Positions 1 through 9,143 of a stretch of DNA of 64,000 nucleotides are shown here, one piece after another. The DNA is taken from contig NW_020825294.1 in NCBI RefSeq assembly GCF_003286085.1, positions 9,114,001-9,178,000 of the forward strand. Reading direction: 5' to 3'. This DNA comes from Drosophila persimilis (Eukaryota; Arthropoda; Insecta; Diptera; Drosophilidae). The position numbers and the translations under genes are program-made. The notes under the pieces were generated by a model. It saw nothing but the letters and a program-made list of their open reading frames with translations. It was not told where the DNA came from and made no database searches. Each line of letters begins with the position of its first letter. The stretch's first letter is position 1.

Positions 1-158
1 GTATTGTATTAATTCTCCCATATTACGTATAATATTCGCAATTAAATAATGTGATAAATGAATTCGAACATCTCCATCTATATTAGCAAGCAATAAGCGT
101 TAAAGACCAGTTCATAAAAAAAACGGGTCTGGATTAAATTGTACGGATGCAGGAATTG

Positions 159-193
159 TATAAAAGTGGCCGGGAATCTCTCAGAAATCATTG
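159..193 (+). promoter_or_regulatory. TATA box and initiator of Gly-rich gene 1
   Basis: TATAAAAG at 159-166. An initiator-like TCATTG at 188-193 has its A at 190, 31 bases downstream of the TATA start. The spacing is that of a classical focused insect promoter. Confidence 0.7.
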
Positions 194-205
194 CAAGCTC
201 CAACA

Positions 206-475
206 ATGAAGTTCTTTGCTCTGTGCGCTTTCCTGCTCCTCGCCCTGGCCGCCGTTCAGGCAGCACCTGGTGGCGGCTTTGGACCAGGTGGTCGTGGCGG
301 CCTTGGACCAGGTGGTGGTGGCGGCTATGGACCAGGCGGTGGTGGCGGTGCCTCGTCCATTGCTAATGCCAATGCTCAGGCTTCGAGCTCGGGACGTGGA
401 CCTTCTTCTGCTATAGCCAATGCCAATGCTGAAGCTATTTCCCGGGGTGGTGGCGGCGGCGGTCACCGCGGTTAA
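206..475 (+). CDS. Small secreted glycine-rich protein (Gly-rich gene 1)
   Basis: Single-exon gene of 89 residues. Residues 1-19 form a clear signal peptide (MKFF followed by a Leu/Ala-rich core), with likely cleavage after VQA. The mature part begins APGGG and consists of Gly-Pro-Gly-Gly repeats, followed by two Ala-Asn-Ala-Asn-Ala blocks separated by a Ser-rich spacer. It ends with a Gly run and His-Arg-Gly. I chose the ATG at 206 because it directly precedes the signal peptide and lies 16 bases after a plausible initiator; the frame is open slightly upstream, but only with a TTG. A TATA box sits at 159-166 and a polyadenylation signal AATAAA at 562-567, so the transcript is short and unspliced. 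This is the only plus-strand member of the cluster of six. The exact role is unknown; glycine-rich secreted proteins of flies are usually cuticle, silk-like or defence-associated proteins, and nothing here discriminates between these. Confidence 0.85.
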   Translation: MKFFALCAFLLLALAAVQAAPGGGFGPGGRGGLGPGGGGGYGPGGGGGASSIANANAQASSSGRGPSSAIANANAEAISRGGGGGGHRG

Positions 476-2090
476 TTTTGTTGGTGGGCTCAAGGATCGA
501 CCTCAAACAAACCTGGATAATCAGCGAAGTCAAGTTGTCATCATTATCGAGAAAATATTTGAATAAAAAGCCCTATTTTCGGAAACGAAATAGAAATTCT
601 CCAAATTACTTTACCCCAATTACTTTACCCAACAAGCCTTTACGTCAGCAGAAGTGGCAGATACGAGTATCTCCTAAAAATATGCTAGCTTCCGAGGTGG
701 AGCCATCCAGTAAATCCACATATGTATACTTTCTTATTTGTATAATTTCTGCGGTAGCCAAGTCTCCGAAAGAAACCTGTTATTGGGGCCGCTTAATTTA
801 TGAAATTGATTTGATCATCTAATTTGCTTAATTAATATTTGCCCATCTGCTAAAACATAACACAGTTGGTTTGTTTGTATAACTGAAATCATCTTTATGG
901 AGAGTAAAACAAGTTATCATGAAGTAACAATTTTAGAGGGGACAATAGTCACCGTCCTGTCTAATGCACTTATCTCAAAGACTATAAGAGCTGAGGAACC
1001 AGATTCTTGTGTGATCAAATGTTATCAAGTACCTCCTCAAATTTCAACATCTTTTACCATTCTGGAACACTACTTACGCATAATCATATAAAAAGAAAAG
1101 ACAACACAGCTCAAAACAAAACAAAACAACTTCAGCTTGTATTTTTCTCAGTGTACCTACGTCAGAGCGACCCGGTCATAATCAAATCTGCCGAAAACAG
1201 AAAAAACACCAAAAGAGAAATGGAATAAAAATACATATTTACGATCTAGACAGCTTGGACATTAGTAATTCAAATTTGTACCGGTTGAAAAACGCAACAA
1301 ATTGATTAGCTCTGCACTGAAAGAGATAATACTAGAGCTAGATCTGATAAAATAAATCCTCTTTACTAAGGTATTAATCTACAATTGAGTTGTAGTCCGG
1401 CAGTCCAATTATTTTCAAAGTAAAAGTAAAAGTAAAAGTAAAGAAACGCAAGTGTCTAGTAATAAGAGAAACAACCTTAAGTGTACCGAGGCTCTAAGAA
1501 TCGGATCTTAAGACCCTTCTGATCCTTCCAATACTTTAAGAGCTACAACAAAATTTTAAAATCATTTCCTTAAAAGAGAAGAACGAAATTATTACCAAGA
1601 TAAGGAGACCAGACCTAACTAATTTAAGAATTAGTAAGAAAGCTAATAATATATGTATATAGTAATCCGATCCATCCTGTTATATCGATCGGCACTGTTA
1701 TAGGGACTCCGCTTTTTAACCTGGTCAATAATGAAGGTACGTCAATGCATATGTATACACTGTATGTGGGGGACCTTTACGAATCGTGCATGGTCATCCC
1801 GGATGAAGTTTGTTCGATGCTAGCCGCCGCCCGATTATCTACATATGTACTCGATGGATGTTTTTGTAGTTATATCGGATTGTATTATTTGAGATCCGCA
1901 CATGGCATATTAGGGATACTCCCACTTATGCCTTTCAAACATGTATCTTACTGTATGGGTTGAAAGTAGTCACTGATTTGTGTGAAAATAACTCTAAAGG
2001 CGGTTCTTATTCAGTTTTTTTAAATATTTTAATTTTTGTATAAATATTAAAAAACTAAATCACTGAGAAAGTTGGGATCGTCTTCTTTGA
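476..2090. other. Intergenic, no gene recognised
   Basis: AT-rich spacer between two glycine-rich genes. It holds the AATAAA at 562-567 belonging to the upstream gene and a short (AAAGTA)n microsatellite near 1420-1441. The open frames here are short and show no family signature. Confidence 0.6.
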
Positions 2091-2612
2091 TTACTTGCCC
2101 ACAGCGCTGGCCACGGCATTAGCGTTGGCACTGGCGCTGCCGCCACCGCGGGTATTGGCACTGGCATTGGCATTAGCGTTGGCGTTGGCATTGCCTCCTC
2201 CAAATCCATTTCCTTCGGCATTGGCGTTGGCACTGGCGCTGGCATCGGCATTGCCGCCTCCGAAGTTGCCTCCTGGGCCACCGAATCCTCCGGGACGGCC
2301 TCCGAAGTTGCCTCCTGGGCCACCAAATCCTCCGGGACCGCCTCCGAAGTTACCTCCAGGACCACCGAATCCTCCGGCTTCGCCAAATCCGCCTTGAGCA
2401 CCAGGACGACCACCATGACCACCATGATGTCCGCCGTGGTTAGGTCCGCCGAATCCTGCTTGTCCGCCAGGGCCTCCGAATCCAGGTCCGCGCTGTCCGC
2501 CCTGACCTTCAGCCGCAGCGTTGGCATTGGCGTTGGCGTTGGAGCCGGCACCACCGAACTGTGGGGCAGCCGATGCCACGGCCAGAATGGCGAGAGCTAC
2601 GAAGACCTTCAT
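2091..2612 (-). CDS. Secreted glycine-rich protein with Asn-Ala repeats (Gly-rich gene 2)
   Basis: Single-exon gene of 173 residues on the minus strand. Residues 1-16 are a signal peptide (MKVFVALAILAVASA). The mature protein begins APQFGG, a start shared in form (xPQFGG) with Gly-rich genes 3 and 4. Next come an Asn-Ala run, a Gly/Gln-rich stretch, a short His-Gly segment (GGHHGGHGG) and three tandem copies of a roughly 15-residue FGGPGGNFGG-type repeat. The C-terminal third is dominated by Ala-Asn and Ser-Ala dipeptides and ends VASAVGK. A TATA box at about 2673-2680 (minus strand) lies some 60 bases before the ATG. By composition it resembles glycine-rich secreted proteins known from the 31-32 region of D. 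melanogaster 2L; a one-to-one orthologue cannot be named from sequence alone. Confidence 0.85.
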   Translation of the reverse strand: MKVFVALAILAVASAAPQFGGAGSNANANANAAAEGQGGQRGPGFGGPGGQAGFGGPNHGGHHGGHGGRPGAQGGFGEAGGFGGPGGNFGGGPGGFGGPGGNFGGRPGGFGGPGGNFGGGNADASASANANAEGNGFGGGNANANANANASANTRGGGSASANANAVASAVGK

Positions 2613-2672
2613 GATGCTTTGCTTGTCCGGAGTCAGTCAAGAAACTTAACTATCATTGCCGCAGGGCCCGGC

Positions 2673-2680
2673 TTTTATAC
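2673..2680 (-). promoter_or_regulatory. TATA box of Gly-rich gene 2
   Basis: Reads TATAAAAG on the minus strand about 60 bases upstream of the start codon at 2612. This leaves a 5' leader of roughly 30 bases. Confidence 0.65.
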
Positions 2681-5057
2681 CTATCCAGACGCTGACCAGA
2701 CGCCAAACATTGAACCAGGCCAACGCTCGAGAACGAATTAGCACGCAAACAAAACTCAGAGCCAAAAACAACATACAAGAGCAGCGATCTAGGCATGGCC
2801 AGTCGAATGAGTAGTAGATATATTTTTGTATTTTGATCAGATGCAACAAGCCGAAGCACTAAGAGGAAAGTTTGCTAATGCTGGGGACCCACACGGGCCG
2901 CATTCGAGTGCCTTCCAAAGAAACCGGTTTACGTCTATCAATATTTAACAGCTTATTGATATTTGTGTTTCTTTTTCATTAAATCTTTTTTGGCACTGTC
3001 AGCATTTGGGACTAAATGGAAGAGAGTTAATGATCAGCGCTTTTACCTGGTACTTTACCAGGAAGTACACATGCATACCTATATACATATATATACTCAT
3101 ACGAAGTACATATGTATAATACCCTAACTGGAGTACAACCATTCCATAGTAACATTCGCTTGTGGGCTGTTCATTCAGTTGATCAAATGACTGATAGACA
3201 GTCTTATCATTGTGAAACGCACCTTTTACTCTTTAACATGATTCCCTTACAGTCTAGTTTCTCATGTTAATTTATATTCTGCTGAATGTTCTTTTGATCG
3301 CAGTAGAGAAGTTCCAATTTTAATTCTTCCTTGTTCTTCCATGAAACAAAAACCAAAATGAATTAATTCCACACAAAAAAGTATATAAATATTATCATAT
3401 TTACGTTGCTGTAATTTACTGACTGCCGAACAGGCCCCTAGAAAATTAGCATAACTCTTAGGCAGAGACAGAAGTCTTCCGTTTGTTTTGAACACAACCT
3501 TCATTTCAAATGTAAATTAATACATACTCGTAGTGGTGCCGGATCGGAGTAATATAAGCGATAACACTATGCAGCAAAATCTAATCTATTTTATCTGTAC
3601 TATTTGAATTAGCTAATACAGGAAACAAATTTTAATTCTATATTTTGTGTTATAAACTAAAATTAATATTAATAGTATAAATGGATTTATTTCACAAATA
3701 TCTACTCTAAAAAGTACATCGTTCGCTTATCCAGGGCATAAATTTATAGCCATTTTATCTATTTTAATTTTGAGCCGCACAAAAAGTAAGTTTCATGATA
3801 GTTGTATTGCCTGTTGCACAGTGTAATAAGAACGGATGACGTGACCTGTGTCGGGTCACCAGATGAATATTTACAGGACATAAGATGCAGTGAAATTCGG
3901 GTGCTGGCAAGAAATGCCTACATTAGTGCATTTAAGTTACAGACAAATTACTAAGAGTATTAGTGTATTATCATTAGAGTATTTCAATCAGCGTACTAGA
4001 AAAAGGTTTCCAAAACAACAATCACGGTCCGGCCACAGACAATTTTTTTTTTTTTTTTTTGATTAATACTTGTATATAACTTTAAGTTAATAACAAAAAA
4101 AAAACAAAAAATACTATAAAGATAAATCCATTTTTGCTTGGATTGGAGTCTTATAAAGAGCTGCCAAAATGTATGTCGAACCAGCGAAAACATGTTATTT
4201 TTAAAAGCTCACATCTGAGCTGGTACTCATTCCAAATATATGTGAGCTTATGATCTATGTATACAATATATATTATATATTATTATTGTATATTATAAAC
4301 GTCAGCGCCGAAATTGGTATCGGAGACGATGCTCGCCACATGCTATCTCTCTCTATTTAACTCTCTGTCTTTTGCTATCATTGTTCAAAAAAGATACAAA
4401 TTGATTTGTTGGCTAATGCGTGCTCGGGGGATTTTGGTAGGACTGTGAACTCAGACCGCGAACTATCTATATTTTGCTCAAACTTTTTATGAGAGAGGGG
4501 AAAAACATAAAGGGGAAAAAACGAGAGGTACCAGGACCGCTAGTTATGTTCTAGAGTTAATTCTTTTACTTCGTTTATCCCCGTTCCACCCAATGATTTA
4601 TTTTACCAGAATTTTAATATATTTTATCTGTTTCCATTATTGTGCCACTGTTTTGCTCACTTCTCACACCAACACCAGTCGTTATATCTCAATCCTCTCC
4701 GACCGGGGGCGCACACTGCACGCCGAAGATTGTGTGTGTGAGAGAGAGACAGAATGAATGAGCGCGTGGAAGGGGGAAGCTTATTCACTGAACATTTATT
4801 TTTCCATTCTGGCTCTTCTGGTTATTCTTTATGGATCGGTTTTTTCGGTTTTCGAGTATCTTTGAAATTGTAGCATTAAAAGCCAGAGTTGATATAGCAG
4901 TATCAGAGGTGGAATATACACAGATAATATGTATGCATAGTGTACTATATGTACTGTATCCTAGTTTTACATATTATGATCATGAACTTTATAGGGTCGT
5001 GGATCCGTTTAACTTTACGTGCTATTATTGAAATCAATACAATTTTGTACGTTATGT
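2681..5057. other. Intergenic; degenerate repeat candidate at about 4300-4790
   Basis: No gene recognised. A poly-T run of about 18 lies at 4043-4060. The stretch from about 4300 to 4790 carries phrases also found in the Helitron-like repeat at 7.1-7.9 kb: a GTGTGTG-GAGAGAGACAG block near 4730-4752 and an AAATTGATTTGTT block near 4397-4409. It may be an older, more decayed copy. Confidence 0.4.
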
Positions 5058-5063
5058 TTTATT
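5058..5063 (-). terminator. Polyadenylation signal of Gly-rich gene 3
   Basis: AATAAA on the minus strand, 47 bases downstream of the stop codon. Confidence 0.6.
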
Positions 5064-5109
5064 CACAGTCATTTCTTAACAATTATTTCAAAATATCTTA
5101 TGGAATGGT

Positions 5110-5625
5110 TTAACCCCGTCCGCCACCTGCGGCAGAGGCAGAGGATGATGCGGATGCAGAGCCGCCGCCGCCGCGACGACCGCCGCCTCCGGCAGCAGAA
5201 GCCGATGAAGAGGCTGAAGCTGAGCTGGAGCCACCACCACCGCCACCTCCGAAACCGCCGCCGGGACGACCTCCAAAGCCGCCGCCGCCGCCTCCGAATC
5301 CTGGACGTCCGCCGAAGCCGCCGCCTCCAAATCCGGGACCGCCTCCGTATGCTGGACCGCCTCCAAAGCCACCGCCTCCAAAGCCGGGGCCGCCTCCAAA
5401 GCCGGGGCCGCCTCCGAAACCGCCACCGGGACGACCGCCGAATCCGCCGCCTCCAAATCCGGGGCCGCCTCCAAAACCTCCAGGACGTCCGCCGAAACCG
5501 CCGCCTCCACCGAATCCTTGGGCCTGGGCGTTAGCGTTGGCGTTGGCGTTGGCATTGCCACCGCCGAACTGTGGCAAGGCCGAGGCCACAGCCACCAAAA
5601 CGGAGAGCGCGATAAACAGTTTCAT
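5110..5625 (-). CDS. Secreted glycine-rich protein (Gly-rich gene 3)
   Basis: Single-exon gene of 171 residues on the minus strand. The signal peptide spans residues 1-17 (MKLFIALSVLVAVASA), followed by LPQFGG and an Asn-Ala run as in gene 2. The central 90 residues are a Gly-Phe-Gly/Gly-Arg-Pro-Gly repeat field (units such as GGFGGRPGFGG). The C-terminus alternates Ser-Ala tracts (SASASSSASA) with Gly/Arg-rich linkers and ends GGRG. A TATA box at 5689-5696 lies about 65 bases before the ATG, and an AATAAA (plus-strand TTTATT) lies at 5058-5063, 47 bases past the stop. The Ser-Ala tail links it to genes 4 and 5, the Asn-Ala head to genes 1 and 2, as expected of members of one duplicating family. 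Confidence 0.85.
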   Translation of the reverse strand: MKLFIALSVLVAVASALPQFGGGNANANANANAQAQGFGGGGGFGGRPGGFGGGPGFGGGGFGGRPGGGFGGGPGFGGGPGFGGGGFGGGPAYGGGPGFGGGGFGGRPGFGGGGGGFGGRPGGGFGGGGGGGSSSASASSSASAAGGGGRRGGGGSASASSSASAAGGGRG

Positions 5626-5688
5626 GACTACGCTTGTGTTCCCTCGAGAGAGCTTCGCAAACTTAGCTACTACCCCGCCGGGGATCGC

Positions 5689-5696
5689 TTTTTATA
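5689..5696 (-). promoter_or_regulatory. TATA box of Gly-rich gene 3
   Basis: TATAAAAA on the minus strand, about 65 bases upstream of the ATG at 5625. Confidence 0.65.
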
Positions 5697-7097
5697 CAGT
5701 CTCGAGGCAATAGATAGACCGGGAAAGTGCCCGGACGGCTAAGCCGTTCTCTCGGCTCGGTGATGTACCGTGAATCGCACTCCAGACTTCTGCTGAGCCA
5801 GAGATTCGGCCGGGCTACAGCGTCAACGCCAACAGCAACAACAATCGTAGAATCGATGGCCCAGCAAATTAACAATATTTATGGCTTGGCTCATTAGCAA
5901 GTTCGGGGCGTACGATGGTTGTACCCTACACAGTCTCGGGTGGCTCGATCTCGATCCCCCCACTGCAACCGGTTAGTATTTATCTCTTCGGATGCTCCAT
6001 TCTCGATGCTGGAGAGCAAATCGAGAGCACGACGCTCGTGCATTTCCGACAGTATCGGATCTGTGGTTTGGGTACATATATTATTGTGGTTTGAGTATAT
6101 TATTGTCACTATACTTGGATTTTGGACGACTAAATAGATAATCTTGCTTGTTTGAATAATATAGATACGGATGTGGTCTGGTCTTAATTTACACTACAAT
6201 ACATCTGATAGCAAATTGATAGCAGCACCGTCTAAAGTCTCGAACATCAAAACATCACAAAAACGTAACTAGAAAGAAAAAGAACTAGTTCACTGTAGCC
6301 ATCTCTATCGAAGAAAATCTTAATTTCACCATTATGTCAGAAACAGCTAAATAAATGAGCCGGTCGCCATAATTTATGCTGAATTATTTCTTCGCAACAT
6401 CTAATTTTGTTTGCCATGGTGCAACTTTTTGTACATTTATCTGCTTTGGATTTCCCTAAAACCCAATACAATTTGATAATGATATAACACTTTTATTTGG
6501 CCAAATTCAAAATGTTAATTATTCTAATTAATGCAAAAATAAAATTAAAAACCCACCACATTTTCGCTTTTATTTTTGTTTGTTCAATTTGGGATACAAA
6601 GTAAGCAATCTCGACATCAGTTAAATTTTAGATCGTATAATGAGTGTCAATATGTAGATTATATGTGTGGGCAATCTAAAATACAGGGGAGTCCCCAGTG
6701 CTCGGATACCTAAGAAGTAGGGCATTAGACAGCCTCATACTACTTCCGCACCTGCATCATCAAAGCCTACAAATGTATGTGCAACTATTTTTATTATTTC
6801 ATCGACTTATATGCGTGAATTAACGGCAGTTTTATGCACTGTAGTTCCATTTCATTCAACATGATTGGAATCGAGTCTCATGGCAGAAACAACTAAATAA
6901 TTTTTGTCTTCTCCTTTTACCCATCGACAACGAACTCTTGCTATCTCTTTTCGCCGAGAATACGCGCACAACAGTTGTTGTCCCCTTTTTTCACTTTCCG
7001 TTTAGAATGCGGTTTCCCTGCACACAAGCACACGACCCTGTGTTTTCACATAATTTCGTATAATTAGGCCTTGCAAATGTAACACAAAATCGAATAA
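5697..7097. other. Intergenic, no gene recognised
   Basis: AT-rich spacer upstream of Gly-rich gene 3. No coding family, RNA gene or clear repeat is seen before the Helitron-like element that begins near 7098. Confidence 0.5.
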
Positions 7098-7880
7098 TCA
7101 AAAAAAACGAGGGGGAACGTTGTGAGTTGCTGCGTACACCGCAACTCTACAGTTATACCCGATACTAAGTCAGTATGGCTCTCCTCCGGCAGACGCCGCT
7201 AATATTAAACGACACGACAAAGAGTGCGTGCGAGAGAGACAGAAAATCAGTCTGAGCGTGACGTCGGGCGCTGCGTAGCCAATGCAAATTGATTTGTTCC
7301 TTTTGGCTACAAAAATTATCTGATCTGATCCAGATTCAGCAATCTGATAGATATGGTCGTTATCTATGATTCTGCGTTTTTAGTTTTCTCAAATCTGCAA
7401 TATTGTGGATGCAACAGATTTTCGTCCTTTGTGTGGGCGGAAGGGGGTGGGGCGAAATTTTGAGATACACGTTTTATAGTGAGATCTAAGAGAAGTGCGG
7501 ATTCCAAATTTGGTTACTCTAGCATTAATAGTCTCTGAGATTTGTGAATATCCCCAGATTTGCATCCTTTGCGGGGGCGGAAGGGGGTGTGGCGAAATTT
7601 TGAAACAAACTCGTCTCGGTCTGATATATTCGGAGTGTGGATACCAAATTTGGTTGCTCTAGCGTTTATAGTCTCTGAGATCTAGGCGCTAATGTTTTAC
7701 TCTAAGGAAAGCCGCCTATGCTACGTGTGTGTTAGAGAGAGACAGGGCGAGAAAAAATGCGCGGGGCAAACTGGACTTGGTTTGGCTAAACATTACACGG
7801 CTTAATTACGCGGCTGAACTCACAGCCGCACAAAGTAACCGGGTCTCAGTAAACAAATATTACACGGCGCACTTATGAAC
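7098..7880. mobile_element. Helitron-like (DINE-1/SGM-type) repeat remnant
   Basis: Approximate limits. The stretch begins with a conserved-looking block around GAGTTGCTGCGTACACC and continues through a GACGTCGGGCGCTGCG block at about 7261. It then carries two tandem copies of a roughly 120-bp module (7423-7541 and 7563-7682), each with GGGCGGAAGGGGGTG, GGCGAAATTTTGA, CCAAATTTGGTT and GTCTCTGAGAT in the same order. It closes with the GTGTGTTAGAGAGAGACAGG and CACAAAGTAACCGGGTCTCAG blocks. I recall this combination as an abundant non-coding repeat of obscura-group genomes; that attribution is from memory and unsearched. No transposase is present, as expected of a non-autonomous element. Confidence 0.6.
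7423..7682. repeat. Two-copy tandem module inside the Helitron-like repeat
   Basis: The copies at 7423-7541 and 7563-7682 share at least four ordered blocks. They differ mainly in the 30 bases between the GCGAAATTTTGA block and the CCAAATTTGGTT block. Confidence 0.75.
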
Positions 7881-8640
7881 ATCATTTTGCGTACAATTAC
7901 CCCTTTTATTTATTTTGCTCTTTTACTGAATGGCAAATGGCAGTCACGTGTGCACGTCAACAAATTACCATAAATTACTTCATTTGGCGATCAGCTGATT
8001 AGTATTTCGTTAGTGATGATAGTATCGTATCAGAAAGGCGCAAAAACGATCGAAACGCACCTGCGTGGAAAAGAAACTCCTATTTTTGCCAGTACTAAGT
8101 TTGTTTTGGTTAATCTTGCTGCTTAATTTTTGCCAATCCTAAATCCTAAAGGGCAATTGTGCTCAATTGTGGGCTCAAGTATCGGCACTTGCATTTTTTC
8201 AATCGACTCGCACGTAGCCTCATACCGTACCAATTCTTTTTCTGATGTCAATTTCTTTGCTACAAATGATACAGCAACTGTTTGTTTGGGCGAACAGGAG
8301 GCCGTCTTCGCATGCCTTTGTATTCCGGCACAACAGGTTGTGGTGCTGGCGGGAAAAATGCGCGCGCGTTTCATCTACAGGCGCCGGGTGGCCATTAACT
8401 GTAAAGTGCTTCATTACGTTCTTCTCCTGTGGTGTTTTGGTGTTTCATGTATGTAGATGTGTATGTGTTGCAGCAGCATTTGCAGGTTGACAAATTTGTG
8501 CTACGACAAAGGGTAAATGACCGTTCATGAACTACGTGATGGAGAGACAATGACACTAAAAATTCGGTTTTTGGATTTTATATTTTCAGACTTTCTTCAC
8601 ACATTAACCCTATCTTAAGTATAAACCACAGACATCCGGT
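7881..8640. other. Spacer, no gene recognised
   Basis: Overlapping short frames occur on both strands around 8120-8490, but none has a signal peptide, domain or splice context. Treated as non-coding. Confidence 0.5.
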
Positions 8641-9057
8641 CTAGCCATAGAAGCCACCGCCGCCTGATGCTGAGGCAGATGAGGAGGCCGAGGATGAAGC
8701 GGCACCGCCGCCTGCCGCTGAAGCGCTAGAGGAAGCCGATGCCGAGGCAGCACCACCTCCACCACCGCCGCCGCCGCCGCCATGACGACGACGACCACCA
8801 CCGCCTCCAAAGCCGCCATACGGGCTCCCGCCGAATCCGCCATATCCAGGCCCACCTCCAAAGCCGCCATAGCCCGGACCACCTCCGAAACCGCCTCCAA
8901 AGCCAGGACCTCCTCCAAATCCTGGTCTTCCATAGCCGCCGCCTCCGAATCCAGGTCCGCCAAAGCCAGGTCCGCCAAAGCCTGGGCCACCAAAGCCGAA
9001 TTGAGGAAGGGCCGATGCCACGGTGACCAAAACTGCCAACACAATCAGAATCTTCAT
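8641..9057 (-). CDS. Secreted glycine-rich protein (Gly-rich gene 4)
   Basis: Single-exon gene of 138 residues on the minus strand. The signal peptide is residues 1-16 (MKILIVLAVLVTVASA), then LPQFGF. The mature chain has three perfect FGGPG units, then a Gly-Tyr/Gly-Phe repeat field with PGYGGFGG motifs, an RRRHGG basic patch and a nine-Gly run. The C-terminus is two Ser-Ala blocks (SASASSSASA type) separated by AAGGGA and ends GGGFYG. A TATAAATA box at 9136-9143 lies about 80 bases before the ATG. Organisation and tail are closest to Gly-rich gene 3, so a tandem duplication is the simplest origin. Function is unassigned; Tyr/Gly-rich repeats with a signal peptide are compatible with a cuticular or silk-like matrix protein. 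Confidence 0.85.
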   Translation of the reverse strand: MKILIVLAVLVTVASALPQFGFGGPGFGGPGFGGPGFGGGGYGRPGFGGGPGFGGGFGGGPGYGGFGGGPGYGGFGGSPYGGFGGGGGRRRHGGGGGGGGGGAASASASSSASAAGGGAASSSASSSASASGGGGFYG

Positions 9058-9135
9058 ATTTGGATTTCTGCCTGTATGTATATGCGCTGAGCCGTCAAGA
9101 GATGAACTGACGGTCTCTCACCAGAGCCCCAAAAG

Positions 9136-9143
9136 TATTTATA
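9136..9143 (-). promoter_or_regulatory. TATA box of Gly-rich gene 4
   Basis: TATAAATA on the minus strand about 80 bases upstream of the ATG at 9057. Confidence 0.6.

Noticed and set aside
5019..5534. Arg-rich 171-codon plus-strand frame
   Set aside because: Antisense shadow of the glycine codons of Gly-rich gene 3; the same applies to frames opposite genes 2, 4, 5 and 6.
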